Below are positions 27,401 to 40,080 of a stretch of 64,000 nt of DNA, piece after piece. The translations under genes were made by a program, and so were the position numbers. The notes under the pieces are model-generated. The model had not been told where the DNA came from. It was given only the letters and a program-made list of their open reading frames with translations, and did no database searches. Within the stretch, counting starts at the first letter, position 1. Each line of letters begins with the position of its first letter. The stretch comes from Ricordea florida (Eukaryota; Cnidaria; Anthozoa; Corallimorpharia; Ricordeidae). The stretch spans positions 13,826,236-13,890,235 of the forward strand of contig OX453282.1 in NCBI GenBank assembly GCA_949710005.1, given 5' to 3'.

Positions 27401-27455
27401 GTACAACGTGTAAAAGCTGTAGTTCCTGTTGAAGCTGTAGTAAGCTCTAAAAAGC
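24431..27455 (-). repeat. Satellite B block B1, segment b (TGTAGT strand)
   Basis: The strand flips at about 24,430, where CATAGTACAG meets TTGTAGTAAGTG, and the array then reads as TGTAGTANN. The tag GCATCTGTATTAGGTGT (first copy slightly altered) occurs at 25,111 and 25,552, exactly 441 bp apart (49 x 9). Neighbouring variants repeat with it, including a TTCCATTT-containing motif near 25,050 and 25,490. A few slips out of 9-bp register occur, for example near 26,060 and 27,375. Confidence 0.93.
25111..25551 (-). repeat. 441-bp higher-order unit within satellite B
   Basis: Two successive GCATCTGTATTAGGTGT tags bound a unit of exactly 441 bp (49 nonamers). Inside it, the order of variant nonamers (TTCGTGTAGAA, TTCCATTT, then AAGTGTAGAA) matches the preceding stretch. 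The same spacing plus one base is seen at 53,654-54,095. Confidence 0.75.
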
Positions 27456-29839
27456 TGCTACAGCTACTAAACTTACTACACCTACTACACTTAGTACAGC
27501 TACTACTCTAACTACATCTAGTACACTTACTACAGCTACTACAGCTACTACAGCTTCCACACGTACTACCGTTACTTCAGCTACTACACTTCCTGCAGCT
27601 TCTAGATTACTACAAATACCACTGCTACTACACGTTTTACACTTAATACACCTACTGCAGCTTGTACACTTACTACACTTACTACAGTGCCTAGATCTAC
27701 TACACGTTTTACTTTTACTACAGCTACTACAGCTACTACACTTACTACGGATACTATACTTACTACAGTCACTACACTTACTGTACCTACTACACTTCGT
27801 ACAGCAACAACACTGACTGCACCTACTACACCTGCTACAGCCACTACACTTACTACAGTTACAACAGCTACTACACTTACTACAGCTACTACACTTATTA
27901 CAACTACGACACTTACTACACTTACTACACTTACTGCACTTACTACAGCTACTACAGACACTAGAGCTACTACATGTAATGCAGCTGCTACAGATACTAC
28001 ACCTACTAAAGCTACTACAACTGCAACACTTACTACACATACTACAGTTACTACACTTACTACACTTACTACAGCTACTACAGCTGCAACACTTACTACA
28101 CATACTACAGCTACTACACTTACTACATCTACTTCCAAAACTACAGCTACTACACTTACTACAGCCACTACACTTACTAAAGCAACTGCACCTACTACAG
28201 TTACTACACTTACTAAGGCCACTTCACTTGCTACAGCTCCTACGGCTACTACAGATACTACAGGTACTACAGCTACTACACTTGCTACACTTACTACACT
28301 TACTACAGCTACTACAATTACTACAGTTACAACAGCTACTATACTTACTACAACTACTACACTTACTGCAGTTACTAAAGCTACTACACCTACTACACTT
28401 AGTAAAGCAACTACACTTACTACAGCTTCTACAGGAACTACAGCTTCTACACGAAGTACACTTACTACAGTTACTACAGTTACTACAGCTCTTACACTTA
28501 CTACAGATACTACAGCTACTAGACGTTCTACACTTACTACAGCTACAAAAGTTACTACACTTACTTTAGGTACCACACTTACTACAGTTACTACAGTTTT
28601 TACATTTACTACACTTACTACAGCTACTACAGCTACTACACGTTCTACCTTTACTACAGCTACTACACTTACTACACTTACTACAGCTACTACACTTACT
28701 ACACCTACTACAGCTACAACAGCTCCAAAACTTACTACACATACCACAGCTACTACACTTACTACATCTACTTTTATAACTACAGCTACTACACTTACTA
28801 CAGCCACTACACTTACTACAGCTACTACACCTACTACAATTACTACACTTACTACAGCTACTACACGTGCTACAGCTACTACGCCTACTACAGATACTAA
28901 AGGTACTACAGCTATTACACTTGCTACACTTACTACACTTACTAGAGCTACTACACTTACTACACTTACTCTAGCTACTACACTTACTACACTTACCACA
29001 GCTACTATACTTGCTACAACTACTACACCTACTGCAGTTACTACAGCTACTACGGCTACCACAGCTACCACACCTAATACAGATGCTACAGCTACTAAAG
29101 CTACTACACCTACTACACTTAGTACAGCTACTAGACTTACTAAACCTTCTATAGGAACTGCAGCTTCTACACGAAGTAAACTTACTACAGCAACTACAGT
29201 TACTACAGCTCTTACACTTACTACAGGTACTACAGCTACTACACGTTCTACACTTACTACAGCTACAAAACTTACTACACTTACTGTAGGTACTAGACTT
29301 ACTACAGTTACTACAGCTACTACAGCTACTACACGTTCTACCTTTACTACAGCTACTACACTTACTACACTTACTTCAGAAACTACACTTTCTACAGTCA
29401 CTACACTTACTGGACCTACTACACTTGCTACAGCAAATACACTTACGACAGTTACAACAGCTACCACAATTACTACAGCTACTAAACTTATTTCAACTAC
29501 TACACTAACTACACTAACTACACTTACTGCACTTACTACAGCTACTTCATTTACTACAGCTACTCAGATATTACAGCTACAACACTTACTACACATACTA
29601 CACTTACTACACTTACTACACCTACTACAGCTACTAAAGCGGCAACACTTTCTACACATAATAAACCTACTACACTTACTACATCTACTACAATCACTAC
29701 AGCTACTACCCTTACTTAAGCCACTACACTTACTACAGCTACTACAGCAACTACGCTTACTACACTTACTACAGCTACTCCGCTTAGTACACTTACCACA
29801 GCTACTTTACTTACCGCACTTAGTACAGCTACTACACTG
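27456..29839 (+). repeat. Satellite B block B1, segment c (ACTACA strand)
   Basis: The array returns to the ACTACA sense at AAGCTCTAAAAAGCTGC, where flanking AGCT and GTAG/CTAC pairs make an imperfect hairpin. A sub-block of CCTAATACAGATGCTAC recurs near 29,076. A 1-bp deletion at 29,561-29,570 (GCTACTCAG in place of GCTACTACAG) shifts the 9-bp register. The same slip is present in both arms of block B2. Confidence 0.93.
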
Positions 29840-29848
29840 TAGTGTAGT
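29831..29848. repeat. Perfect inverted repeat at a satellite B strand switch
   Basis: ACTACACT and AGTGTAGT flank a GT dinucleotide, giving 8-bp perfect arms exactly where the array changes strand. The identical 18-bp sequence is at 47166-47183 in block B2. Confidence 0.9.
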
Positions 29849-31933
29849 AACTGTAGTATGTGTAGTAAGGGTTTTTTAACTGTAGTAGCTGTGGTAGCTG
29901 TAGTAACTGTGGTAGGTGTAGTAGTTGTAGTAAGTGTAGTTAATGTAGTAGCTGTAGTAAGTGTAGGTGCAGTAAGTGTAGTGAGTGTAGAAAGTGTAGT
30001 AAGTTTAGTAGCTGTAGTAAAAGTAAAAAGTGTAGTAGCTGTAGTAACTGTAGTAAGTGTAGAACGTGTAGTAGCTGTAGTATCAGTAGTAAGAGTAAGA
30101 GCTGTAGTAAGTGTAGTAGCTGTAGTAAGTGTAGTACGTGTAGAAGCTGTACTAGTTGTACTAGATGTAGTAAGTGTACTATCTGTTGTAAGTGTAGTAG
30201 CTATACTAAGTGTAGTGGCTGTAGTAAGTGAAGTGGCTGTAGCAAGTCTAGTAGGTGCAGTAAGTGTAGTGGCTATAGGAAGTGTAGTAGCTGCAGTAAG
30301 TGTAGTGACTGTAGTAAGTGTAATATCTGTACAAAGTGTAGTAGCTGTAGTAAGTGTCGTAAGTGTATTAGCTGTAGCAAAAGTAGAACGTGTAGTAGCT
30401 GTAGTAACTGTAGTAAGTGTAATAAGTGTAGAAGCTGTAGTAGCTGTAGTAAGTGTAGTAAATGTATGACCTGTAGTAACTGTAATAAGTGTAGTAAGTG
30501 TAGTAGCTGTAGTAAGTGTAGAAAGTGTAGTAGCTGTAGTAAGTGTAGAACGTGAAGTAGCTGTAGTAAGTGTAAGAGCTGTAGTTCCTGTAGAAGCTGT
30601 AGTAAGTCTAGTAGCTGTATTAAGTGTAATAGGTGTAGTAGGTTTGGTAGCTGTACCATCTGTATTAGGTGTAGTAGCTGTAGTAGCCGTAGTAAATGTA
30701 GTAACTGCAGTAGGTGTAGTAGTTGTCGTAAGTGTAGTAAGTGTAGTAGCTGTAGTAAGTGTAGTAGCTTTACTAAGTGTAGTAGCTGTTGTAACTCTAG
30801 TAAGTGTAGTGGCTCTAGCGAGTGTAGTAGGTGCAGTAAGTGTAGTAAGTGTAGTAAGTATAGTAGTTGTAATAAGTGTAGCAGTTTTAGTAAGTGCAGT
30901 ATCTGTAGTAAGTGTAGTAGCTGTAGTAAGTGTAGTAAGTATAGTAGCTGTAGTAAAAGTAGAACGTGTAGTAGATGTAGTAAGTGTAATAAGTGTAGAA
31001 GCTGCAGTAGCTGTAGTAAGTTTAGTAAATGTAGGAGCGGTAGTAACTGTAGTAAGTGCAGTAGCTGTAGTAAATGTAGAAAGTGTAGTAGCTGTAGTAA
31101 GTTTCGAACGTGTAGTAGCTGTAGTATCTGTAGTAAGTGTAAGAGCTGTAGTAACTGCAGTAGCTGTAGTAAGTGTACTACGTGTAGAAGCTGTAGTTCA
31201 TGTAGAAGCTGTAGTAAGTGTAGTAGCTGTACTAAGTATAGAAGTTGTGTAGCAGCTTTAGTAGCTGTGACATCTGTATTAGGTGAAGTAGCTGTAGTAG
31301 CCGTAGTAGCTGTAGAAACTGCAGTAGGTGTAGTAGATGTAGTAAGTGTAGTAAGTGTAGTAGCTGTAGTATGTGTAGTAAGTGTAGTAGCTGTACTAAA
31401 TGTAATAAGTGTAGCAAGTAGAGCAGCTGTAGTACCTGTAGTATCTGTAGTACCTGTAGTATCAGTAGTAGGTGTAAGAGCTGTAGTAAGTGTAGTAGCT
31501 CTAGTAAGTGTAGTACGTTTAGAAGCTGTAGTAGCTGTAGTAGCTGTAGTAAGTGTACTGGCTGTAGTAAATGTAGTAGCCGCAGTAGTGTAGTAGGTGC
31601 AATAAGGGTAGTGACTGTAGTAAGTGTAGTATCTGTAGTAAGTGTAGTAGCATTAGTATCTGTACTAAATGTAGTAGCTGTAGTAAGTGTAGTAGCTGTA
31701 GTAGCTCTAGTAAGTGTAGTAAGTGTAGTTTCTGCAGTAGCTCTAGTAACTGAAGTAAGTGTAGTAGTTGTAGTAGCTGTAGTATCTGTAGTAAGTGTAG
31801 TAAGTTTAGTAAGTGTAGTAGCTGTAGTATGTTTAGTAACTGCAGTAGCTGTACTATCTGCAGTAGGTGTAGTAGCTGGAGTAGGTGTAGTGAGTGTAGT
31901 AGCTCTAGTAAGAGTAGTAAGTGTAGTAGCTCT
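29840..31933 (-). repeat. Satellite B block B1, segment d (TGTAGT strand)
   Basis: This array in the TGTAGT sense follows the 29,839 switch. Up to about 30,566 it aligns with the spacer of the B2 palindrome (47,175-47,856). Beyond that point B1 continues with satellite that has no co-linear partner in B2. Tag variants of GCATCTGTATTAGGTGT occur near 30,657 and 31,270. Confidence 0.92.
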
Positions 31934-31940
31934 AAGAGCT
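31928..31940. repeat. Short inverted repeat at a satellite B strand switch
   Basis: AGCTC-TAA-GAGCT forms a perfect 5-bp-arm hairpin with a 3-nt loop at the turning point from TGTAGT to ACTACA units. The arms extend imperfectly outward (GTAGT / ACTAC). Confidence 0.85.
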
Positions 31941-32452
31941 GTACTACTGCACGTACGACACTTACTACAAATACTACACTTATTACACTTACTACACATA
32001 CTAGAGCTACTACACTTAATACACTTACTACACTTACTACAGCTACTACACTTACTACACTTACTACACTTACTACAGGTAGTACACTTACTACACATGC
32101 TACACTTACTACAGCTACTACACTTACTACAGATACTGCAGGTACTACATTTACCACATTTACTACACTTACCGCACTTACTAAACTTACTGCAGCTACC
32201 ACACTTACTACACTTACTACAGCTACAACAGCCACTACACTTACTACTGATCCTACTTTTACTACAGATACTACAGGTACTAATATTACTACAGCTACTA
32301 CACTTACTACACTTACTACACTTACTACACTTACTACAGCTACTACAGCAACTACAGCTACTACACTTACTACACTTACAACAGCTACTACACTTACTAC
32401 ACTTACCACACATACTACAGCTACTACACTTACTACACTTACTGCAGCTACT
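31934..32452 (+). repeat. Satellite B block B1, segment e (ACTACA strand)
   Basis: This is a short, fairly regular array, rich in CTTACTACA, that closes block B1. It has the longest runs of plain CTTACTACA in the window, for example near 32,300-32,340. It ends abruptly at unique sequence. Confidence 0.92.
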
Positions 32453-32551
32453 TCTGTTTGTCCAATTCACTACAGTCACTTTTAAGCCCAGATGCCCGAC
32501 ATGGCAGGACATTTTATGGGGTCATACACTAACTACTGACCCTTTTCTGCG
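32453..32551. other. Unique non-repeat island between satellites
   Basis: About 99 bp here fit neither the 9-bp nor the 21-bp repeat. It is richer in G and C than satellite A and includes GATGCCCGACATGGCAGGAC, which holds a small TGCC...GGCA dyad, and TATGGGGTCATAC. I find no convincing open frame, terminal inverted repeat or target-site duplication. The first bases (TTTGTCCAATT, 32,457 on) resemble the end of satellite A at other A/B borders (TTTGTCCAATCGGG near 22,312 and 40,050), so the island may be a rearranged boundary. I do not recognise its source. Confidence 0.75.
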
Positions 32552-32585
32552 CCTACTAAACTTACTAGACGTACTATATACTATA
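32552..32585 (+). repeat. Short satellite B remnant next to satellite A
   Basis: Three or four degenerate 9-mers (CCTACTAAA, CTTACTAGA, CGTACTATA) lie between the unique island and resuming satellite A. The island is therefore inserted within the end of block B rather than sitting exactly on the boundary. Confidence 0.7.
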
Positions 32586-34156
32586 TAAAGGCTAATCAGT
32601 TCAAAAGATAGGCTACTTAGAAAATAAATACGCAAGTCGGGGAAAAATAATTAAACTAGTGAAATAAGCATGTATGGTAATCAAGTACATAGATGGGCAA
32701 TCTACATAAAATCATCAGGCAATTAGGTAAGTAATTAGCCTAATTAGGACCCTTCATAGGCTGATTACATAATAAGATAAAATAATTAAGAAAATATAAA
32801 GTCTGATTAACTAAATAAGTTAGGCTAGTTAGATATATAAGTGATCCAAACGGCTTAAGAAATAGGTTAATTAGGCAAACGCATAGGCTAATTAGATAAA
32901 AAGATAAAAAAATTAGATAATTATATAATCTAATCAGGTAAAAGGATGAGTTATGCAGGTATATAAATAGGGCCAATCACCTAGGCCCATAGGCCAAATA
33001 AATAAATACAAAGGCTAATCCGGCGAATCAGGTAAACCCATGAGGTTATCAAGTAACTAGATAGGCTAATAAGGGAAAGACATAGGCTGATTAGGTAAAG
33101 CGATAATCTGATTACAAAAGCATGTCGTCTAATAAGCTGAATAGTTAGACTAAATAGGTATATTAGTAGGTTAATCAGACAAGCCCTACAGTCTAATAAA
33201 CAAATACATAGGCTAAAACGGTAAATACATAGACAAATAAAATAAGCATATATCCTAATCTAGTACATACATAGATTAAAAAGGTAGAGTTTTCATTCAA
33301 TAAGGTAAATAGATAGGCCAAGTAGGCAAATACATAGGCTATTAACATAAATAGCTAAAGTAATTAGGTACGAAAATAGGCTAATCAAGTAAATGGGTAA
33401 ACTAATTAGGGAAATAGTTAGAGTAATCAGGTATATAAATGGCTAGTCAGATAGACTGCTAAGGTAATCAGGTAAATCTATAGGCTAATTAGGCAAAGAC
33501 ATAGGCTAATGAGATAAACAGATGAACTAATAAGGAAAATTTATAGTCTAATCGGACATAAATATATGCATATATGCTTATCAGGTAAATCAACAGATTA
33601 ATTAGGTAAAGTAATTAGGCAATAAGCCCAACAGCCAAATGAATACACAGTTTAATTAGTTTATCTATTTATCTAATTAGCCTATTTCTTTGCCTAATTA
33701 GCCTACTTACATAACTGGCTAGCCTATCTATCTATCTGACTAGCCTATATATATTCCCTAAATAGTATATCTATTTATCTAATTAGCGTATGTTTTTCCC
33801 TAATTAGCCTTTCTATTTCCTGATTGCCTTATGAGTTTTCCTGACCAGACCATTTATAAACATGACTAGCCTAACTTTCTAATTAGCTCATCTATTTGTC
33901 TAATTAGCTTATGTATTTGCTAAATTAGTCTATTTACCTGCTTAGCCTATATATTTAACTAATTAGTCGATCCATTTATCTAATTAACCTATTAATTAAC
34001 CTATTCTTTTACCCGATTGGACAATTTATATACCTGACTAGCCTAACTAATTACCTGATTAACCTATACATTTCCCTAATTAGTTTATAGAGTTATCTAA
34101 TTAGCCGATGTGGTGTCCTAATTAGCCTATCTATTTACCTAATTGCCTAATGAGTC
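32586..34156 (+). repeat. Satellite A monomer 9, 5'-truncated
   Basis: Satellite A resumes in the middle of the complementary half-monomer (AAGGCTAATCAGTT), so J1 is absent. It runs through J2 near 33,655 to the end of the monomer. It is more diverged from monomers 2-7 than they are from one another, and shares several states with monomer 1. The minus-strand heptad frame ends 12 nt later here than in other copies, as expected without selection. Confidence 0.92.
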
Positions 34157-36871
34157 TCATTACTTTATCGTTTTATCTAATTAGCCTGTCTTTGCCAAAT
34201 TAGCCTATATATTTACTTAAATGCCTGTTAGGTTTACCTAACTAGCCTATTTATATGTCTGATTAGGCTATCTATTTACCTGATTAGCCTATATATTTTC
34301 CTAATTAGTATTTCTATTTATCTGCTTACCTTATGAATTCCCTAATTGGCTTGTCTATTTACCTGATTGCCTAATTACTTTACCGGATAATTCTTGTATG
34401 TACTTAATAAGCATATATGCTTAATTTATTTGTCTATGTATTTACCGGATTAGCCTATTTAATTATTTGGCTCTTGGGCTTACCGTTTTGGCCTGTTCTT
34501 TTACCTGATTAGATTATTTATTTATCTAACTAGTTTATTCTGTTATCTAAATAGTCTATGTATTTGCCTAATTAATCTATTTTTACATAATTGTGACAAC
34601 TATTTACCTGATTAGACTATAAATTTTTCTAATTATATGATGTATTTATCTAATTAGATGATGTCTCCCTAACTTGCCTATCTATTTTCCTGATTCCCTG
34701 ATGGGTTTATCTGATGTGACCACTTATACACCTGATTACACTAACTATTTACCTGATAAGACTAAATATTTCCCTAATTAGTTTATCTAATTAGCCTAAG
34801 TAATTGCCTAATTCGCCTAGGTATTTAATTGATTACCTGATGGGTTTATCTAGTTACCCTATGTGTTTGCCTAATTAGCCCATCTATTTAACTGATTGCC
34901 TGATGGGTTTATCTAATGGGCCTGTTTATATAATTGATCACCCTAACTATTTACCTGATTAGACTATATATTTTCTTGATTAGCTCATCTATTAATCTAA
35001 TTAGCCTATGTAATTGCCCAATTCGCCTATCTGACGAAGATCATAGCGTATCTAGAGTAATCATAGCGTAATGCAAATGCATAGAGTAATCAGATAAATA
35101 GATAAAGGAATTAGGTAAATATATAGGCTAATTAGGTAAATATATAGGCTAGTTAGGCTAATACATAGGCTTATCCGATAAATAAATAAACTAATCAGGG
35201 AAATATATAGTGTAATCAGGTAAATAATTGGACTAATAAAGTATATAAATCGGCCAATTCGGTAAACCCATCAGGCAATCAGGTAAATCGGATAAGTAGG
35301 TTAAGTCTTTAGGTAAATATATAGGCTAATCAGTTAAAAAGATAGGCTAATCAGACAAAATAAATACGCAAATCGGGGAAAAATAATTAAACTAATGAAA
35401 TAAGCATGTATGGTAATCAAGTACATAGATGGGCAAACTACATAAGATCATCAGGCAATTAGGTAAGTAATTAGCCTAATTAGGACCCTACATAGGCTGA
35501 TTACATAATAAGATGAAATAATTAAGAAAATATAAAGTTTGATTAGGTAAATAAGTTAGGCTAGTTAGATATATAAGTGATCCAAACGGCTTAAAAAATA
35601 GGTTAATTAGGCAAATGCATAGGCTAATTAGATAAAAAAATAAAAATATTAGATAATTATATAATCTAATCAGGTAAAGGGATGAGCTAGGCAGGTATAT
35701 AAATAGGGCCAATCAGCTAGGCCCATAGGTTAAATAAATAAATACAAAGGCTAATCCGGCGAATCAGGTAAACCCATGAGGTTATCAAGTAACTAGATAG
35801 GCTAATTAGGGAAAGACATAGGCTGATTAGGTAAAGCGATAATCTGATTACGAAAGTATGTAGTCTAATAAACTGAATAGTTAGGCTAAATAGGTATATA
35901 AGTAGGCCAATCAGGCAAGCCTAACAGTCTAATAAATGGATACATAGGCTAATCCGGTAAATACATAGACAAATAAAATAAGCATATATCCTAATCTAGC
36001 ACATACATAGATTAAAAAGGTAGAGTTTTCATTCAATAAGGTAAATAGATAGGCCAAGTAGGCAAATACATAGGCTATTAATATAAATAGATAAAGTAAT
36101 TAGGTAAGAATATAGGCTAATCAAGTAAATGGGTAAACTAATTAGGGAAATAGTTAGAGTAATCAGGTATATAAATGGCTAGTCAGATAGACTGCTAAGG
36201 TAATCAGGTAAATCTATAGGCTATTTAGGCAAAGACATAGGCTAATTAGATAAACAGATGAACTAATAAGGAAAATTTATAGTCTAATCGGCCATAAATA
36301 TATGCATATATGCTTATCAGGTAAATCAACAGATTAATTAGGTAAAGTAATCAGGCAATAAGCCCAACAGCCAAATGAATACACAGTTTATTAGTTTATC
36401 TATTTATCTAATTAGCCTATTTCTTTGCGTAATTAGCCTACTTACATAACTGGCTAGCCTATCTATCTATCTGACTAGCCTATATATTTCCCTAAATAGT
36501 ATATCTATTTATCTAATTAGCGTATGTTTTTGCCTAATTAGCCTTTCTATTTCCTGATTGCCTTATTAGTTTCCCTAACCAGACTATTTATAAATATGAT
36601 AAGCTTAACTTTCTAATTAGCTTATCTATTTGTCTAATTAGCTTATGTATTTGCTAAATTAGTCTATTTACCTGCTTAGCCTATATATTTAACTAATTAG
36701 TTAATCCATTTATCTTATTAACCTATTAATTAACCTATTCTTTTACCCGATTGGACAATAACTAATTACCTGATTAACCTATACATTTCCCTAATTAGTT
36801 TATAGAGTTATCTAATTAGCCGATGTAGTGTCCTAATTAGCCTATCTATTTACCTAATTGCCTAATGAGTC
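34157..36871 (+). repeat. Satellite A monomer 10
   Basis: This complete monomer of 2,715 bp has J1 at 35039-35082 and J2 near 36,390. It lacks a stretch near 36,757, where other copies have TTTATATACCTGACTAGCC. It is diverged from the homogenised domain. Confidence 0.93.
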
Positions 36872-38649
36872 TGATTACTTTATCGTTTTATCTAATTAGC
36901 CTGTCTTTGCCAAATTAGCCTATATATTTACTTAAATGCCTGTTAGGTTTACCTAACTAGCCTATTTATATGTCTGATTAGGCTATCTATTTACCTGATT
37001 AGCCTATATATTTTCCTAATTAGTATTTCTATTTATCTGATTAGCTTATCAATTTGGTAATTAGCTTGTCTATTTACCTGATTGCCTAATTACTTTACTT
37101 GATTAATTCGTGTATGTACTTAATAGGCATATATGCTTAATTTATTTGTCTATGTATTTACCGGATTAGCCTATTTAATTATTTGGCTCTTGGGCTTACC
37201 TTTTTGGCCTGTTCTTTTACCTGATTAGATTATTTATTTATCTAACTAGTTTATTCTGTTATCTAAATAGTCTATGTATTTGCCTAATTAATCTATTTTT
37301 ACATGATTGTGACGACTATTTACCTGATTAGACTATAAATTTTTCTAATTATATGATGTATTTATCTAATTAGATGATGTCTGCCTAATTTGCCTATCTA
37401 TTTTCCTGATTGCCTAATGGGTTTATCTGATCTGCCCACTTATACACCTGATTACACTAACTATTTACCTGATAAGACTATATATTTTCCTAATTAGTTT
37501 ATCTAATTAGCCTATGTAATTGCCTAATTCGCCTACGAATTTAATTGATTGCCTGATGGGTTTATCTAGTTAGCCTATGTGTTTGCCTAATTAGCCTATC
37601 TATTTAACTGATTGCCTGATGGGTTTATCTAATGGGCCTGTTTATATAATTGATCACCCTAACTATTTACCTGATTAGACTATATATTTTCTTGATTAGC
37701 TCATCTATTAATCTAATTAGCCTATGTAAATGCCCAATTCGCCTATCTGGCGAAGATCATAGCCTATCTAGAGTAATCATAGCGTAATGCAAATGCATAG
37801 AGTAATCAGATAAATAGATAAAGGAATTAGGTAAATATATAGGCTAATTAGGTAAATATATAGGCTAGTTAGGCTAATACATAAGGGTATCCGATAAATA
37901 AATAAACTAATCAGGGAAATATATAGTGTAATCAGGTAAATAATTGGACTAATAAAGTATATAAATCGGCCAATTCGGTAAACCCATCAGGCAATCAGGT
38001 AAATCGGATAAGTAGGTTAAGTCTTTAGGTAAATATATAGGCTAATCAGTTAAAAAGATAGGCTAATTAGACAAAATAAATAAGCAAATCGGGGAAAAAT
38101 AATTAAACTAATTAAATAAGCATGTATGGTAATCAAGTACATAGATGGGCAAACTACATAAAATCATCAGGCAATTAGGTAAATAATTAGCCTAATTAGG
38201 ACCCTACATAAACTGATTACATAATAAGATGAAATAATTAAGAAAATATAAAGTTTGATTAGGTAAGTAAGTTAGGCTAGTTAGATATATAAGTGATCCA
38301 AACGGCCTTAAAAAAATGTTAATTAGGCAAACGCATAGGCTAATTAGATAAAAAGATAAAAAAATTAGATAATTATATAATCTAATCAGGTAAAAAAATG
38401 AGTTCTGCAGGTATATAAATAGGGCCAATCAGCTAGGCCCATAGGCCAAATAAATAAATACAAAGGCTAATCCCGCGAATCAGGTAAACCCATGAGGTTA
38501 TCAAGTAACTAAATAGGCTAATTAGGGAAAGACATAGGCTGATTAGGTAAAGCGATGGTCTAATTACGAAAGTATGCAGTCTAATAAGCTGAATAGTTAG
38601 GCTAAATAGGTATATAAGTAGGCCAATCAGGCAAGCCTAACAGTCTGAC
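36872..38649 (+). repeat. Satellite A monomer 11, partial, ends at a fold-back junction
   Basis: J1 is at 37755-37798. The complementary half stops at CAGTCTGAC (38,641-38,649) and joins inverted satellite A, exactly as at 20,881-20,889. The equivalent of the 16-bp palindrome near 37,124 has a base change that breaks its symmetry (AATAGGCATATATGC). Confidence 0.9.
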
Positions 38650-40080
38650 TTGGCCGATTTATATACTTTATTAGTCCAATTATTTACTTGATTACACTAA
38701 ATATGTTCTGATAAGTTTATTTATTTATCGGATAAGCCTAGGTATTAGCCTAACTAGCCTATATATTTACCTAATTAGCCTATATATTTACCTAATTCCT
38801 TTATTTATTTTTCTGATTACTCTATGCATTTGCATTACGCTATGATCTTCGCCAGATACGCAAATTGGGCAATTACATAGGCTAATTAGATTAATAGATG
38901 AGCTAATCAAGAAAATATATAGTCTAATCAGGTACATAGTTAGGGTGATCAGATATATAAACAGGCCCATTAGATAAACCCATCATGCAATCAGTTAAAT
39001 AGATAGGCTAATTAGGCAAACACATAGCTTAACTAGATAAACCCATCAGGCAATCAATTAATTACGTAGGCGAATTAGGCAATTACATAGGCTAATTAGA
39101 TAAACTAATTAGGGAAATATATAGTCTTATCAGGTAAATAGTTAGTGTAATCAGGTGTATAAGTGGGCCAATCAGATAAACCCATCAGGCAATCAGGAAA
39201 ATAGATAGGCTCATTAGGCAAAGACATAATCTAATTAGATAAATACATCATATAATTAGGAAAATTTATAGGCTAATCAGGTAAATAGAACCGCTAATTA
39301 GGCAAATTCATAGGGTAATCAGATAAATTATAAAACTAAATAGGAAAATATATACTGTATTTAGGTAAATAGTTAGACTATGTAGCTAATTAAATGGGCC
39401 AATCAGGTAAACCCATGAGGCTATCAAGTAACTAGATAGAACTAGGCTAATTAGACAAAGACATAGGCTGATGAGGTAAAAAGATAAACTGCTTACGAAA
39501 GGATGTAGTCTAATAAGCTGAATAGTTAGGCTAAATAGGTATATAAGTAGGCCAATCAGGAAAGCCCAACAGTCTAATAAATAAATTCATAGGCTAATCC
39601 GGTAAATACATAGACAAAAAAAATAAGCATATATTCTAATTAAGTGCATACATAGGTTAACCAGGTAAGGTTATAAGGTTATCAGGTAAATAGCAAGGCC
39701 AATTAGTCAAATACACAGGCTATTTAAATAAATAGATAAAGTAATAAGGTAAATATATAGGCTAATCAGTAAATAGGTAGGCTATTCAGATATATAAATA
39801 GAATAATCAGGTGAGCCCAAGAGCCAAAGAGGTTAATACATGGACTAATTCGGTTAATGAATAAACTAATAAAATAAGCATATATGGTAATCAAGTGCAT
39901 ACATAGGCAAACTAGATAGACTCATTAGGCAATTAGGTAAATAGATAGGCTAATTAGGACACTACATCGGCTAATTAGATACCTCTATAAACTAATTACG
40001 GAAATTTATAGGTTAATCAGGTAATTAGTTAGGCTAGTTAGGTATATAATTTGTCCAATCGGGTAAAATAATAGGTTACA
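38650..40080 (-). repeat. Inverted satellite A segment flanking block B2 (left)
   Basis: This is the direct counterpart of 20,890-22,341. Its inverted J1 at 38824-38847 has lost one of the two ATCATAGCGTA-containing units (20 bp). The remaining element is 24 bp instead of 44. The segment ends in CGGGTAAAATAATAGGTTA at the B2 border. Confidence 0.88.

Noticed and set aside
32560..32590. TATA-box-like promoter (ACTATATACTATATAAAGG) at the B/A border
   Set aside because: TATATAAA-like strings are common in satellite A, and no gene lies on either side.
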